This document shows, piece after piece, positions 7,797 through 16,052 of a stretch of DNA of 64,000 bases. How positions within the stretch are numbered: position 1 is the first letter of the stretch; each line of letters starts with the position of its first letter. Location: positions 124,001 to 188,000 of the forward strand of contig JAHBXG010000001.1 of the NCBI GenBank assembly GCA_019636565.1, given 5' to 3'. The position numbers and the translations under genes are program-made. The notes beneath the pieces are model-generated. The model was not told where the DNA came from and did not search any database. It saw only the letters and a program-made list of their open reading frames with translations. This DNA is from Phycisphaeraceae bacterium. GTDB taxonomy: Bacteria > Planctomycetota > Phycisphaerae > Phycisphaerales > UBA1924.

Positions 7797-9905
7797 CTAG
7801 GCGTTCGCTTCGGTCACGCGGAGAACCTCGGAGACAGTGGTAAGGCCTTGAGCGACCTTGCGGACGCCGTCCATGCGCAGGCTGACCATGCCGCGTTCGA
7901 GGCACATACGTCGGAACTCGGAGACGTTTGGGTTGCGAGCAATGACGTCGCGGAGTTGATCGTCGACGGTGAGCAGCTCATAGATGCCGACACGACCCGA
8001 GTATCCCGTATTACGGCAACGGTCGCAGCCTTTGGCAGCCCACATCTTCTCGGTGGGCAAACCCTGCATGGTCAAGTACTCGACCATGTCCGCACTCGGG
8101 GCTTCTTCGATCTTGCAGTGGGTACAAAGGCGGCGGATGAGGCGCTGGGCGAGCACGCCGTTGACCGCGGCGCCGACGAGGAAGGGCTCAAGGCCGATAT
8201 TGACTAGACGTGTGATCGAGGCCGGCGCGTCGTTGGTGTGGAGCGTGCTCAGCACGAGGTGGCCGGTGAGCGCTGCCTGCACCGCGATGTGCGCCGTTTC
8301 CATGTCGCGGATTTCGCCGAGCATGATGACGTCGGGATCCTGACGCAGCAGGCTCTTGAGAGCCGCCGCGAACGTCATGCCGATTTTTTCGTGCATCTGC
8401 GTCTGCGTGATGCCGTCGAGGTGGTACTCGATCGGATCCTCGACCGTCGAGATGTTCATCGTGTTCTTGTCGAGCTTGCGCAGCGACGAGTAGAGCGTGG
8501 TGGTCTTACCCGAACCGGTTGGCCCGGTGACCAGCACGATGCCGTGCGGCGACTCGATGATTTTGCTCCACACTTCGAGCGTGTCGGGGTGGAAGCCCAG
8601 ATTGTCGAGTTCGACGTTGATGCTCTTGGTGTCGAGGATTCGCATGACCGTCTTCTCGCCGTATCCGGTGGGAAGAGTGGAGACGCGAAGATCGAGTTTG
8701 CGACCCTGAACGACGCAGCGGATGCGCCCGTCCTGCGGCAGGCGGCGCTCAGAGATATCGAGGTTGGCCATGATCTTCAGACGGCTGGTAATCGCGGCCG
8801 ACATGGCGCCAGGAGGATTCATCATCTCGAAGAGTTCGCCGTCGATGCGGAACCGCACACGGAGCTTTTTCTCCGCAGGTTCGACGTGAATATCGGAGGC
8901 ACCCTCCTTGACGGCGGTCTGGATGATGTAGTTGACGTAGCGGATGACCGGCGACTCGCCCGCCTCCTTTTCGAGGTTGACCTCGTTGGATTCCCTCTTC
9001 TCAACCTGCACGTCACCTTCGCCGACCTCGGCGAGCAATTCGGAAACGTCAACGCTGGCGTCTTCCTTCCCGGCGCCGACGATCTCCATCACGCCGCGGA
9101 GATCAAACCCGGTGACCATCACGACTTTTATTCCGGTGACGCGGAGGCGCCCCTTGATCTCGTCGAGGAGGAAAACGTCATCGGGACGGGTGACTCCCAG
9201 AACAGCGCGTCCGCCGTCCATGCGGAGCGGGACGACGCCGTTCTTCTTGCAGAAGTCGGCTGTCAGAGTCTGGAGCAGTTTGCCGTCGAAGCCGCCGTCC
9301 AGACCCTTCGAAAGATCGATGCGCTCGAAGGGGATTCCGGAGAGCTCGGCGACTGCGCGCTGAATAATGACTTCATCGATGCCTTGCTCGATGAGGATGT
9401 CGGCGAGGCGCCGTCCGGGCGACTGCTTGAGCACGCCCTGAGCGACGGTCATCCGATCGGGCGGGACGAGGTTGCGGGAGAGCAGGTACTCGGCCAGATC
9501 GGAACCGCCGCTCCGCTGGACCATCGCGCCGGCGCCTTGGTCGGGCCGGTAGAGATCAGACATTGCGCTGCCGACGGATGAACGGGGCGGTGCGGTCAGG
9601 CTCTGCTTGACGGCGGGATCGTCGTTAATGGCAAGCGTACCGGAGCCGCCCTCTTCCCGGATTCTCACGAGATCGCCGTACGTTCGCTGGTTCGCAGGAA
9701 CGGCGGGGAGAGGGCTCATCGCCTGCTGCTGGGCGTCAGGCCCATCAGCCCGGACAGAAGCCGGCATAGAACCGAGTTCATCGACGCTGACGCGCCGGAG
9801 GTTGTGGCGCGCGTGCGACTGGTCGCCCGGCTTGGAAGGCAAGGCCTTGGCGGGCCTGTCAGCGCCAAGATCGTTGAGGATGTCGTCGATGTTGTACTTG
9901 GCCAC
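7797..9905 (-). CDS. pilB: type IV pilus / type II secretion assembly ATPase (PilB/GspE)
   Basis: A 702-residue cytoplasmic motor ATPase. Order of domains: a variable N-terminal region of about 130 residues, an MshEN/GspE N-terminal domain ('GRRLADILIEQGIDEVIIQRAVAEL' area), the second N-terminal domain, then the ATPase with Walker A 'GPTGSGKTTTLYS' (about residue 460), Asp-box and Walker B 'DVIMLGEIRD', His box 'TGHLVLSTLHTND', and a tetracysteine zinc motif CxxC...CxxC in the C-terminal third, as usual for extension ATPases. Start GTG at 9905. It is the last gene of the pilM-N-O-P-like block, 43 bases after the upstream stop. PilB and GspE cannot be separated by sequence reading alone. Confidence 0.94.
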   Translation of the reverse strand: MAKYNIDDILNDLGADRPAKALPSKPGDQSHARHNLRRVSVDELGSMPASVRADGPDAQQQAMSPLPAVPANQRTYGDLVRIREEGGSGTLAINDDPAVKQSLTAPPRSSVGSAMSDLYRPDQGAGAMVQRSGGSDLAEYLLSRNLVPPDRMTVAQGVLKQSPGRRLADILIEQGIDEVIIQRAVAELSGIPFERIDLSKGLDGGFDGKLLQTLTADFCKKNGVVPLRMDGGRAVLGVTRPDDVFLLDEIKGRLRVTGIKVVMVTGFDLRGVMEIVGAGKEDASVDVSELLAEVGEGDVQVEKRESNEVNLEKEAGESPVIRYVNYIIQTAVKEGASDIHVEPAEKKLRVRFRIDGELFEMMNPPGAMSAAITSRLKIMANLDISERRLPQDGRIRCVVQGRKLDLRVSTLPTGYGEKTVMRILDTKSINVELDNLGFHPDTLEVWSKIIESPHGIVLVTGPTGSGKTTTLYSSLRKLDKNTMNISTVEDPIEYHLDGITQTQMHEKIGMTFAAALKSLLRQDPDVIMLGEIRDMETAHIAVQAALTGHLVLSTLHTNDAPASITRLVNIGLEPFLVGAAVNGVLAQRLIRRLCTHCKIEEAPSADMVEYLTMQGLPTEKMWAAKGCDRCRNTGYSGRVGIYELLTVDDQLRDVIARNPNVSEFRRMCLERGMVSLRMDGVRKVAQGLTTVSEVLRVTEANA

Positions 9906-9948
9906 GCGCGATTCGTCCGGTGAAGGCAGAGAAGAGCGGGATTGCGAG

Positions 9949-10641
9949 CTACTTTGCCTTGGGCGGCTTGGATCGAGTGCCGGAATCGTCGGCCAATTCG
10001 AGGATGAACGGCTTGCCGTCGGACTCGAGCGTGACGCTGACCGGCTGGATCGAAGTTACGGTGAAGTTCTCACCCACAAAGTCTCCGACGCGCACGAGTT
10101 CGTCGTTGATACGGGCGAGCGGCACGCGGCCCTTCATGATGCTGCCAAGCTTCAGCGTCGCGAATTCGTCGGCGAGCTGCTTGCTGCGCTCCTCGGCCTT
10201 TCGCTTTGCGATGTCCGCGCTGTTGTCGCGAGGCGTTGGGTCGTTCTTCGCGTCGCCTGCTTCGGCGCCCATGAGCTTGAACGGGTTCAACCGCACCCCT
10301 TCGGTCGTCTGGTGGTTCATCGCGTTGAGTTCCGCCATCACGCGCTGAAACCCTTCGGCGCGGCGATGCTGCGATTCGTCTCTCTTATAACTGAGATCGG
10401 CGATGTTGAATTTCAGACCCGACTGCATGCCGTAGCGGCGCATGCCGTAGATCAGCGCCACCGAAAGCGCCAGCGTTGAAATGATGAGCACATGCTGAAA
10501 GTGGAATCGGGAGCGGGGCGCCGCCGAGAGACCGTGGGCATCGCCGATCGCCATGCCCGCGGCGAACGCGCCGGGCATCGTCTGACCTTCGCCCGGGCTG
10601 ACCTCGCCGGGGAGTCGCTTTTCCTTGTTCGCGGCGCTCAT
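9949..10641 (-). CDS. PilP/GspC-like bitopic inner-membrane protein
   Basis: A 230-residue protein with a cytoplasmic N-terminus of about 50 residues, one membrane segment ('VLIISTLALSVALIYGM'), a charged linker and a C-terminal beta-rich domain ('GSIMKGRVPLARINDELVR', 'VGDFVGENFTVTSI', 'VTLESDGKPFILEL') that resembles the HR domain of GspC or the periplasmic domain of PilP, which contact the secretin. The assignment rests on this pattern and on position: its ATG overlaps the stop of pilO by four bases (ATGA) and pilB follows. No lipoprotein signal is present, unlike typical PilP, so a GspC-like topology fits better. Confidence 0.7.
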   Translation of the reverse strand: MSAANKEKRLPGEVSPGEGQTMPGAFAAGMAIGDAHGLSAAPRSRFHFQHVLIISTLALSVALIYGMRRYGMQSGLKFNIADLSYKRDESQHRRAEGFQRVMAELNAMNHQTTEGVRLNPFKLMGAEAGDAKNDPTPRDNSADIAKRKAEERSKQLADEFATLKLGSIMKGRVPLARINDELVRVGDFVGENFTVTSIQPVSVTLESDGKPFILELADDSGTRSKPPKAK

Positions 10642-11183
10642 TGTGTCTTTGCCCCTTCGTCAACGTAGTAAATGCTGAGGGTGAACGTGGCCAGCATGTC
10701 ACCGTTCTTGTCGGTGGCGCGCTTGAGCTTGAAATCGGGAATCTTGGTAATACGCGGCAACTGCTCCAGCTTGCGGACAAAATCGTGGAACGACCGGAAG
10801 TTGCCCTGGAGCGACAATTCCAGCGGCTGCTCCATGTACATCGCGGCCTTGACGGCCTTCAGGCTCTTGACTGTCGGCGAACTGAGTCCCTGCTGCGTCG
10901 CGAGTTCCGAGACTTGACGCACGATCGCGTCGAGCTCCTTCTTGCTCGGCAGTTTGGCTTCGAAGGCCTCGATGCTCGCGGCGATGTCCTTGTTTTCCTT
11001 TTCGAGATCGGCGTTGCGGGAGGTTTCCTCGCGGAGCTTGGAAAGCCGGTCCCGCTTGAGATCGACCTCGGCCTTGGCCAGTTCGATCTCCGCGTTCACG
11101 GGGCGGAAGACGAGCCAGTAACTCGACAGCGGCACCGCGAGCAGAATGAGCATGAGCACGAGTTCACGAAATCCAAATCGCAT
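10638..11183 (-). CDS. pilO: type IV pilus inner-membrane platform protein PilO
   Basis: A 181-residue protein with a single N-terminal membrane segment ('LVLMLILLAVPLSSYWLVF'), a coiled-coil stretch (about residues 30-75) and a ferredoxin-like periplasmic domain with 'QGNFRSFHDFVRKLEQLPRI', the most typical PilO segment. PilO pairs with PilN to connect the cytoplasmic PilM ring with PilP and the secretin. It lies between pilN and the PilP/GspC-like gene and overlaps the latter by four bases. Confidence 0.87.
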   Translation of the reverse strand: MRFGFRELVLMLILLAVPLSSYWLVFRPVNAEIELAKAEVDLKRDRLSKLREETSRNADLEKENKDIAASIEAFEAKLPSKKELDAIVRQVSELATQQGLSSPTVKSLKAVKAAMYMEQPLELSLQGNFRSFHDFVRKLEQLPRITKIPDFKLKRATDKNGDMLATFTLSIYYVDEGAKTQ

Positions 11184-11207
11184 GGCTATTCACTCCGGCG
11201 GGCGGGA

Positions 11208-12002
11208 TCAGTCGTTGGCCTTGGCGTCGGCACCGGCCGTCGTCTTGACGTTTTCCTTGTTCTCGGCTTTGGCGACGGGCAGGCCGACTCGGGCGTCGGC
11301 ATTGGAATTCAGCCCCGCCGTGATCTGAAACTTGCGGAACGTGGTCTGGTCGATTTTCACCGTGTCAATGAACGGCAGGTCGGGCCGGTCGAGGAGATTG
11401 CAATCGCCGAGTTTGGAAAGAAAGTCGGTGACGTCGGTGTTGCGCTGTGCCAGGCCGTTGATGGTGAGGGTGTACTCGAACTTTGGCGCGCGAACGGGGT
11501 CCTTGCGGTCGTCCTTCGGGTCTTGTTTCGGATCGGTAAGCGACTTCACGGTCGGCTTGGCACCGTTGGCGTTCTTGGAAAGCTCCTTGGGCGGCTCGAT
11601 TCGTTTGCTCTTGAGTTCGAGTTCGGCAAAGGCAAGCGACTTATCGGGACAGCGATTCACGATTTGTTCAAGCAGGGCGCTGCGCGGGATGCGCTCGGTC
11701 AGCGCCGTGGTGATCTCGGCCTTGTCGAGCATCTGCGATCGCTGCGATTCGAGCGCCTTGAGCTGCTCGATTTTCTTGGCTTCCTGCGCGTAGAGCTCGT
11801 TGATCTTGCCCTGCTCGGCTCGGACCGTCTCCCAGCGCCGGGTCGTCACGAAGAACGCCGCGATCACCCCCACCATGACGATCGCAAAGAGCGAAAGGGC
11901 GAGCGCGTTGGCGCGGGCCGAGCTCTGCCGTTCGATGTAGTCCTCCGGAAGAAAGCTCGAACTGGCCGACGCCTCGTTGTTCTGTCGCAGGAATGGATTC
12001 AT
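11208..12002 (-). CDS. pilN: PilN-like type IV pilus inner-membrane protein
   Basis: A 264-residue protein with the PilN layout: a short cytoplasmic N-terminus ('MNPFLRQNNEASASSSFLPEDYI', where the short motif would contact PilM), one membrane segment ('ALALSLFAIVMVGVIAAFF'), a coiled coil of about 40 residues, and a periplasmic domain with 'YTLTINGLAQRNTDVTDFL', the equivalent of the PilN 'G.A.....V..F...L' strand-helix. A Lys/Asp/Pro-rich insert of about 40 residues interrupts the periplasmic part. It sits between pilM and pilO with short gaps, which supports the call. Confidence 0.82.
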   Translation of the reverse strand: MNPFLRQNNEASASSSFLPEDYIERQSSARANALALSLFAIVMVGVIAAFFVTTRRWETVRAEQGKINELYAQEAKKIEQLKALESQRSQMLDKAEITTALTERIPRSALLEQIVNRCPDKSLAFAELELKSKRIEPPKELSKNANGAKPTVKSLTDPKQDPKDDRKDPVRAPKFEYTLTINGLAQRNTDVTDFLSKLGDCNLLDRPDLPFIDTVKIDQTTFRKFQITAGLNSNADARVGLPVAKAENKENVKTTAGADAKAND

Positions 12003-12020
12003 GGTGAGACCTTTCGGGAA

Positions 12021-13154
12021 CTAGAGATCGGCTGGGCAGTGACAGAGACCGACGGCGACGCCGAATCCAGGCTGGGGCTGCTTGAGATCCACTCCCTGGC
12101 TCGGTTCGGTGCCGGTGCGTGCCACCTTTGCGAGCGGATCGGCGAGTTTGGTGTTGATGCCCAGGAACATGGCCACGGCGCGGCTGAAGGCCTGCTGGCG
12201 GCTCTCGCCTCCGAGGAAAATCGCCTGATCGATCCGCTTGCCTGGGAAAAGCCCGTCGTGGTAGCGAAGCCCCATCCGGATTTCGTCGGCGAGAATCTCG
12301 AGCGGTTCGCGGAGATTGACCTCCGAATCCGATTCCACGGGGGTGTCCGCGCCCTTGAGCAGGGCCATGCCCTCGGCCGGCGCTGCCTCCGGCATCATCC
12401 GCTCGAGCGCAAGTCGCGAACGACGGGCTTCGGCAAGCGGACACCTCAGTTGCTTGGCGACCGCGCGATCAAGCTGGCGTCCGCCGACTTCGATGACGCG
12501 TTCAAAAACGATCGACTTGCCGTGCCCGATCATGGCCTTGGTTGTGTGCGCACCAAAGTCGAGGTACAGCGCCACACCTTCCTGATCTCCTCCGCCAGCA
12601 ATCTCGAACGCCTTCATCGCGGCAGCGAACTCACTGTGCATCCCCACCGGCTCGAGGCCGCTCTTTCGCATCGTGTTCACCATGTGCTGCACGGAAGAGC
12701 GAGCGGCGGCGTTGACGATGACTTCTACCTTGGCGGAACCGGCCGCAGAAACCTCCCGATGGCGTAGCACGAGCGCACCCGGATCGCAGCCGATCTGCTG
12801 ACCCACAGCGGCGCCGACTACTTGGTGCATCGGTACGCCGTCGATGCGCTGAACCTGGAGGTGTTTGCAGAAAAGCTGCCAACTGGGAAGCGAACAGATG
12901 ACCCGCTTGCCACGGAACCCGCCCTTGCGGATGAGCTGGGGGAGTTGAGCGAGCTGAAAATCCAGTCGCCGGGCATGATCATCGCCGAACTCGTCGGGCG
13001 TGTCGACCATGGCGGCAGCGATGAGCGTCGGAACCGGACCCGACTGAACCTGGATGAGCTTCAGCGACGACACGCCGAAATCGACGCCGATCGCTGGCGA
13101 GAGCTGCTTCATCAGCCCGACAGAATTGAGTTTCCGCAATAGTTCGAGCGACAT
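12021..13154 (-). CDS. pilM: type IV pilus actin-like ATPase PilM
   Basis: A 377-residue FtsA/actin-fold protein: 'AIGVDFGVSSLKLIQV' at the N-terminus (phosphate 1), 'ALYLDFGAHTTKAMIGHGK' (phosphate 2), 'ERVIEVGGRQLDRAVA' and 'FLGGESRQQAF' near the C-terminus. PilM forms a cytoplasmic ring that binds the N-terminus of PilN. The start at 13154 is preceded by GGGAGG about 10 bases upstream; an open frame continues 71 codons further but reads as Arg/Pro-rich non-coding sequence. It is the first gene of the pilus block, so a promoter is expected between 13155 and 13329; no clear one was seen. Confidence 0.9.
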   Translation of the reverse strand: MSLELLRKLNSVGLMKQLSPAIGVDFGVSSLKLIQVQSGPVPTLIAAAMVDTPDEFGDDHARRLDFQLAQLPQLIRKGGFRGKRVICSLPSWQLFCKHLQVQRIDGVPMHQVVGAAVGQQIGCDPGALVLRHREVSAAGSAKVEVIVNAAARSSVQHMVNTMRKSGLEPVGMHSEFAAAMKAFEIAGGGDQEGVALYLDFGAHTTKAMIGHGKSIVFERVIEVGGRQLDRAVAKQLRCPLAEARRSRLALERMMPEAAPAEGMALLKGADTPVESDSEVNLREPLEILADEIRMGLRYHDGLFPGKRIDQAIFLGGESRQQAFSRAVAMFLGINTKLADPLAKVARTGTEPSQGVDLKQPQPGFGVAVGLCHCPADL

Positions 13155-13329
13155 GCGCCGCGATCCCTCCCGCGCCGACAATGCGGCAGGAATGAATCGA
13201 CCCGCTGCGCCCGACGCTTGACGCGGTGGACAACGACAGGAGACTCGCGGCGGTTCTCGCCCCCGCGCGATCGGCGCATACGGCGCGATGCGTGCGACCG
13301 GCGGAGCGGCAAACCGGCCCGATAACGCG

Positions 13330-14043
13330 TCATCCCGCAGGAGAACCGCGTGCGATTTGGCCTGCAATTTCTTCTAGACGCTCGAGTGCAACGGGCAGGT
13401 TCCAGCCTTGGGTTTCCCGATCACCGGTGCGGTTGCTGACGACGCGGAGTTCGGCGAAGGGAATTCCAGCACGTGCCGCGGCAAGACCTATTGCAGCCCC
13501 TTCCATAGCCTCCGCCAGCCCGTCGGATTCGCATCGACGGGCGATCTCTGCGGCTCTCGCATCAGTCCCGGAACAGGACGAGACTGTGGCGATGGTGCCC
13601 GTACGATCGGCGAATGATGCGAGTTGCCGATTGAACGGCTCGGAGGTGAGAAGCCAATCCGAATCGATTGCGGCGGAAAAGCCCGCTGTCGCAAGCGGAA
13701 TCCAGGCACCGGGGGTTTCGATTCCCTCGTCGGCAAGCAGGCAGCGCGAGGCAAGGACGGATTGGCCGATCAAGAGTGGCCGGGGATGCGGAAGCGAGCC
13801 GCACACGCCGAGATTCAGGATGCGCGCCGGAGCGAGCCTGGCAATCGCGCGCGCGGTCGAGCCTGCGGCATTGGCCTTTCCCACTCCGCTGAGTAGAAGT
13901 TCGAAGCGGTCCGTAAGCGTGACGTGCTGCCATGTTTCGAGGGCGTCGCGGTCAATTCCGAAGCCGGCGAGGACGGCTCGCGCCTCGGCTGCCGCGGCGA
14001 CCACGATCAAACACCGTTCATTGGATGGTTTCGGAACCTTCAA
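13330..14043 (-). CDS. mqnB: futalosine hydrolase-like nucleosidase (MqnB)
   Basis: A purine-nucleosidase-fold protein of about 237 residues: 'CLIVVAAAAEARAVL' first strand, 'LLLSGVGKANAAGSTARAI', 'ILNLGVCGSLP', and the catalytic region 'AEAMEGAAIGLAAARAGIPFAELRVVSNRTGDR'-like stretch near the C-terminus, which is closest to MqnB. MqnB removes hypoxanthine from futalosine in the alternative menaquinone pathway. The TTG at 14043, with AAGG 9 bases upstream, puts the first strand near the N-terminus; a GTG at 14160 would add 39 residues without family character. No other menaquinone gene is nearby, so an MTA/SAH nucleosidase role is the alternative. It lies 175 bases upstream of pilM on the same strand. 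Confidence 0.75.
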   Translation of the reverse strand: MKVPKPSNERCLIVVAAAAEARAVLAGFGIDRDALETWQHVTLTDRFELLLSGVGKANAAGSTARAIARLAPARILNLGVCGSLPHPRPLLIGQSVLASRCLLADEGIETPGAWIPLATAGFSAAIDSDWLLTSEPFNRQLASFADRTGTIATVSSCSGTDARAAEIARRCESDGLAEAMEGAAIGLAAARAGIPFAELRVVSNRTGDRETQGWNLPVALERLEEIAGQIARGSPAG

Positions 14044-14272
14044 ATTACATGAACCTTGCGGTTTCGAGCGGCATCTGGCTTGGGAGGGGCGCGATCCTTC
14101 GCTATCCTTAGCCGTATCACCAAGGCCTTCGGAACGATTCCCAAGGGCAACCGCCAGCACGATAGCCGGTAATGGGTCAGAGGCGGGTTGCAGGGTGGGA
14201 CCAACTCGGAACTCACCGTCCGGATCTCATTGAACGAGTCTGAAGACGGCCCGCGCAGCAGGAACCTCGATC

Positions 14273-16033
14273 ATGGTCAAGACAAAGCGAAAGACCCCGA
14301 TCGTCGCGTCAGCGGTGGTGCTCGTAGCGGCAGCAGGAATTGCATGGTCGCTTTGGGGCGGTCACCCTGCGAGCGGCTCGGGATCGAATTCGGCGATGCC
14401 GGCAACTACGGATACGGCAGCGATCTCCCGCGTGAGTTTCGAGATCACCACGCTCGCGACCGGCGAACTGGAAGCTAAGAAGCAGGTAGAGATCCGCTCA
14501 CGGATGGAACAGCAGGCGGTGATTCAGGAAATCGTTCCCGAAGGCACCCGGGTAAAGGAAGGCAGCGTGCTGATCCGCCTGAACGCGGACCGGGTGCTGA
14601 CCTCCATCGATGAGCAGCTGCTGCAGATCGAAACCTCCAAGAGCGAACTTGTCGCGGCGGAGAACGGCTACAACATTCAGGTCAACGAGAACGCCAACAA
14701 CCTCCGCAATGCGGAACTAAAGGTCACGCTCGCCCAGCTCTCTCTGCAGCAGTGGCTTGAGGGGCAGGTCAAGACTACGCGAGAGGGAAACCGGCTCGCG
14801 CTGTCGCAATCGAAACTCGAACTCGACCGACTGGCGGAGAAAGTCATCCGCTCACAAAAATTGCAGGAGCAGGGTTTCCTCTCCAAAGACGAGATGGAGC
14901 GGGACGAACTGGATTACATCAAGGCGCAGAGCGCGTGGATCAAGGCCCAGCTTGACGACAAGGTGTACGAAGACTTTCAGTTCCCGAAGGACCAGAAGCA
15001 GAAGCAGGGCGATCTGGAGCAGGCCAACAGCGAACTTGTCAAAGTCAAGATGAACGCCGAGATCGACCTCGCAAGCAAAGCGGCGCAGCGCAATAACAGG
15101 CGCACGCAATTGACGATCCGCGAGAACTCGCTCAACAAACTCCGCCAGCAATTGGAAGCATCAACGATCAAGGCCCCGTCCGCGGGGCTGGTGGTGTACG
15201 CGACGAGCATGCGGCGCAATGGCTGGGGCGGGAACGAAGGCCCGTTGCAGATTGGGCGGCAGGTATATCCAAACGAACTGCTCGTGGTGCTTCCCGACAC
15301 CAGCGAAATGGTGGCCTCTGTTCAGGTGCACGAGAGTCTGGCCGGCGATATCAAGCCCGGAATGCCGGCGACAATCAAGGTCGACGCAGCCAACGGCAAG
15401 GTGTTCCAGGGTGCGGTGGATTCGATCGGAGTTCTCGCGGAATCCGGCGGTTGGCGCGATCCGGACAGACGCGAATACACCGTGAAGATCCGTATCGATG
15501 GCGATCAGGACATCGCGCTGCTCAAGCCTTCCATGCGCTGCGAGGCTCGCCTCACGATGGGCAGCGTCGAGGACGCCATCGCGATTCCAGTTCAGGGCGT
15601 GTTCACCGACGGGCCGGTTCGCTTCGTCTTCGCCCAAAAGTCGGGGCGGTACGAGCGGGTGCCGATCAAGCTTGGAAGGCGCTCAGACACCTTTGCCGAA
15701 ATTCTCGCCGGAATTGAACCGGGCCGGACAATCCTGCTTCGCGATCCTGCCCCCTCTGAAGTGCTCGCAGGGGGTTGGGACTTGGCCGCGCTCCAACTCG
15801 CCGGATACACGCTGGACGACAAGGGCAGCCCGATCGTCAAAGATGCGGCAGCGCCCAAATCAGCCGTGGCCTCCTCCAGGAACCCGGAATCCAAGCCGAG
15901 CGTGATCCCCGGAGGCGAGAATTCCGAAAATCCTGAAGGGCTGGCGAAGATCACGCCGAGCACCGTTGCCGCCAAGCCTTCAGAAGTCAAAGCCGAGAGC
16001 AAGCAGGCTGACGCTTCGCAGCCTGCGAAATAG
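14273..16033 (+). CDS. HlyD/RND-type membrane fusion (adaptor) protein, orphan
   Basis: A 586-residue protein with an N-terminal membrane anchor ('IVASAVVLVAAAGIAWSLW'), the first half of a biotinyl-lipoyl domain ('VEIRSRMEQQAVIQEIVPEG'), a long coiled-coil hairpin (about residues 110-300), the second lipoyl half ('STIKAPSAGLVVYATSM'), a beta-barrel domain ('VQVHESLAGDIKPGMPATIKV') and a membrane-proximal domain ('AIPVQGVFTDGPVRFVF'). The last 80 residues are Ala/Ser/Pro/Lys-rich and probably disordered. ATG 14273 has AGGAA 8 bases upstream. Such adaptors link an inner-membrane pump to an outer channel, but no ABC, RND or TolC partner is adjacent; both neighbours are on the opposite strand. 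Confidence 0.88.
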   Translation: MVKTKRKTPIVASAVVLVAAAGIAWSLWGGHPASGSGSNSAMPATTDTAAISRVSFEITTLATGELEAKKQVEIRSRMEQQAVIQEIVPEGTRVKEGSVLIRLNADRVLTSIDEQLLQIETSKSELVAAENGYNIQVNENANNLRNAELKVTLAQLSLQQWLEGQVKTTREGNRLALSQSKLELDRLAEKVIRSQKLQEQGFLSKDEMERDELDYIKAQSAWIKAQLDDKVYEDFQFPKDQKQKQGDLEQANSELVKVKMNAEIDLASKAAQRNNRRTQLTIRENSLNKLRQQLEASTIKAPSAGLVVYATSMRRNGWGGNEGPLQIGRQVYPNELLVVLPDTSEMVASVQVHESLAGDIKPGMPATIKVDAANGKVFQGAVDSIGVLAESGGWRDPDRREYTVKIRIDGDQDIALLKPSMRCEARLTMGSVEDAIAIPVQGVFTDGPVRFVFAQKSGRYERVPIKLGRRSDTFAEILAGIEPGRTILLRDPAPSEVLAGGWDLAALQLAGYTLDDKGSPIVKDAAAPKSAVASSRNPESKPSVIPGGENSENPEGLAKITPSTVAAKPSEVKAESKQADASQPAK

Positions 16034-16052
16034 TCGATTCTGGACAAAAGCG

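Noticed and set aside
6663..12767. Several long plus-strand open frames antisense to pdxA and the pilus block (6663-8207, 8238-9581, 10641-12767)
   Set aside because: No motif, signal peptide or ribosome site; the minus strand carries well-recognised proteins throughout.
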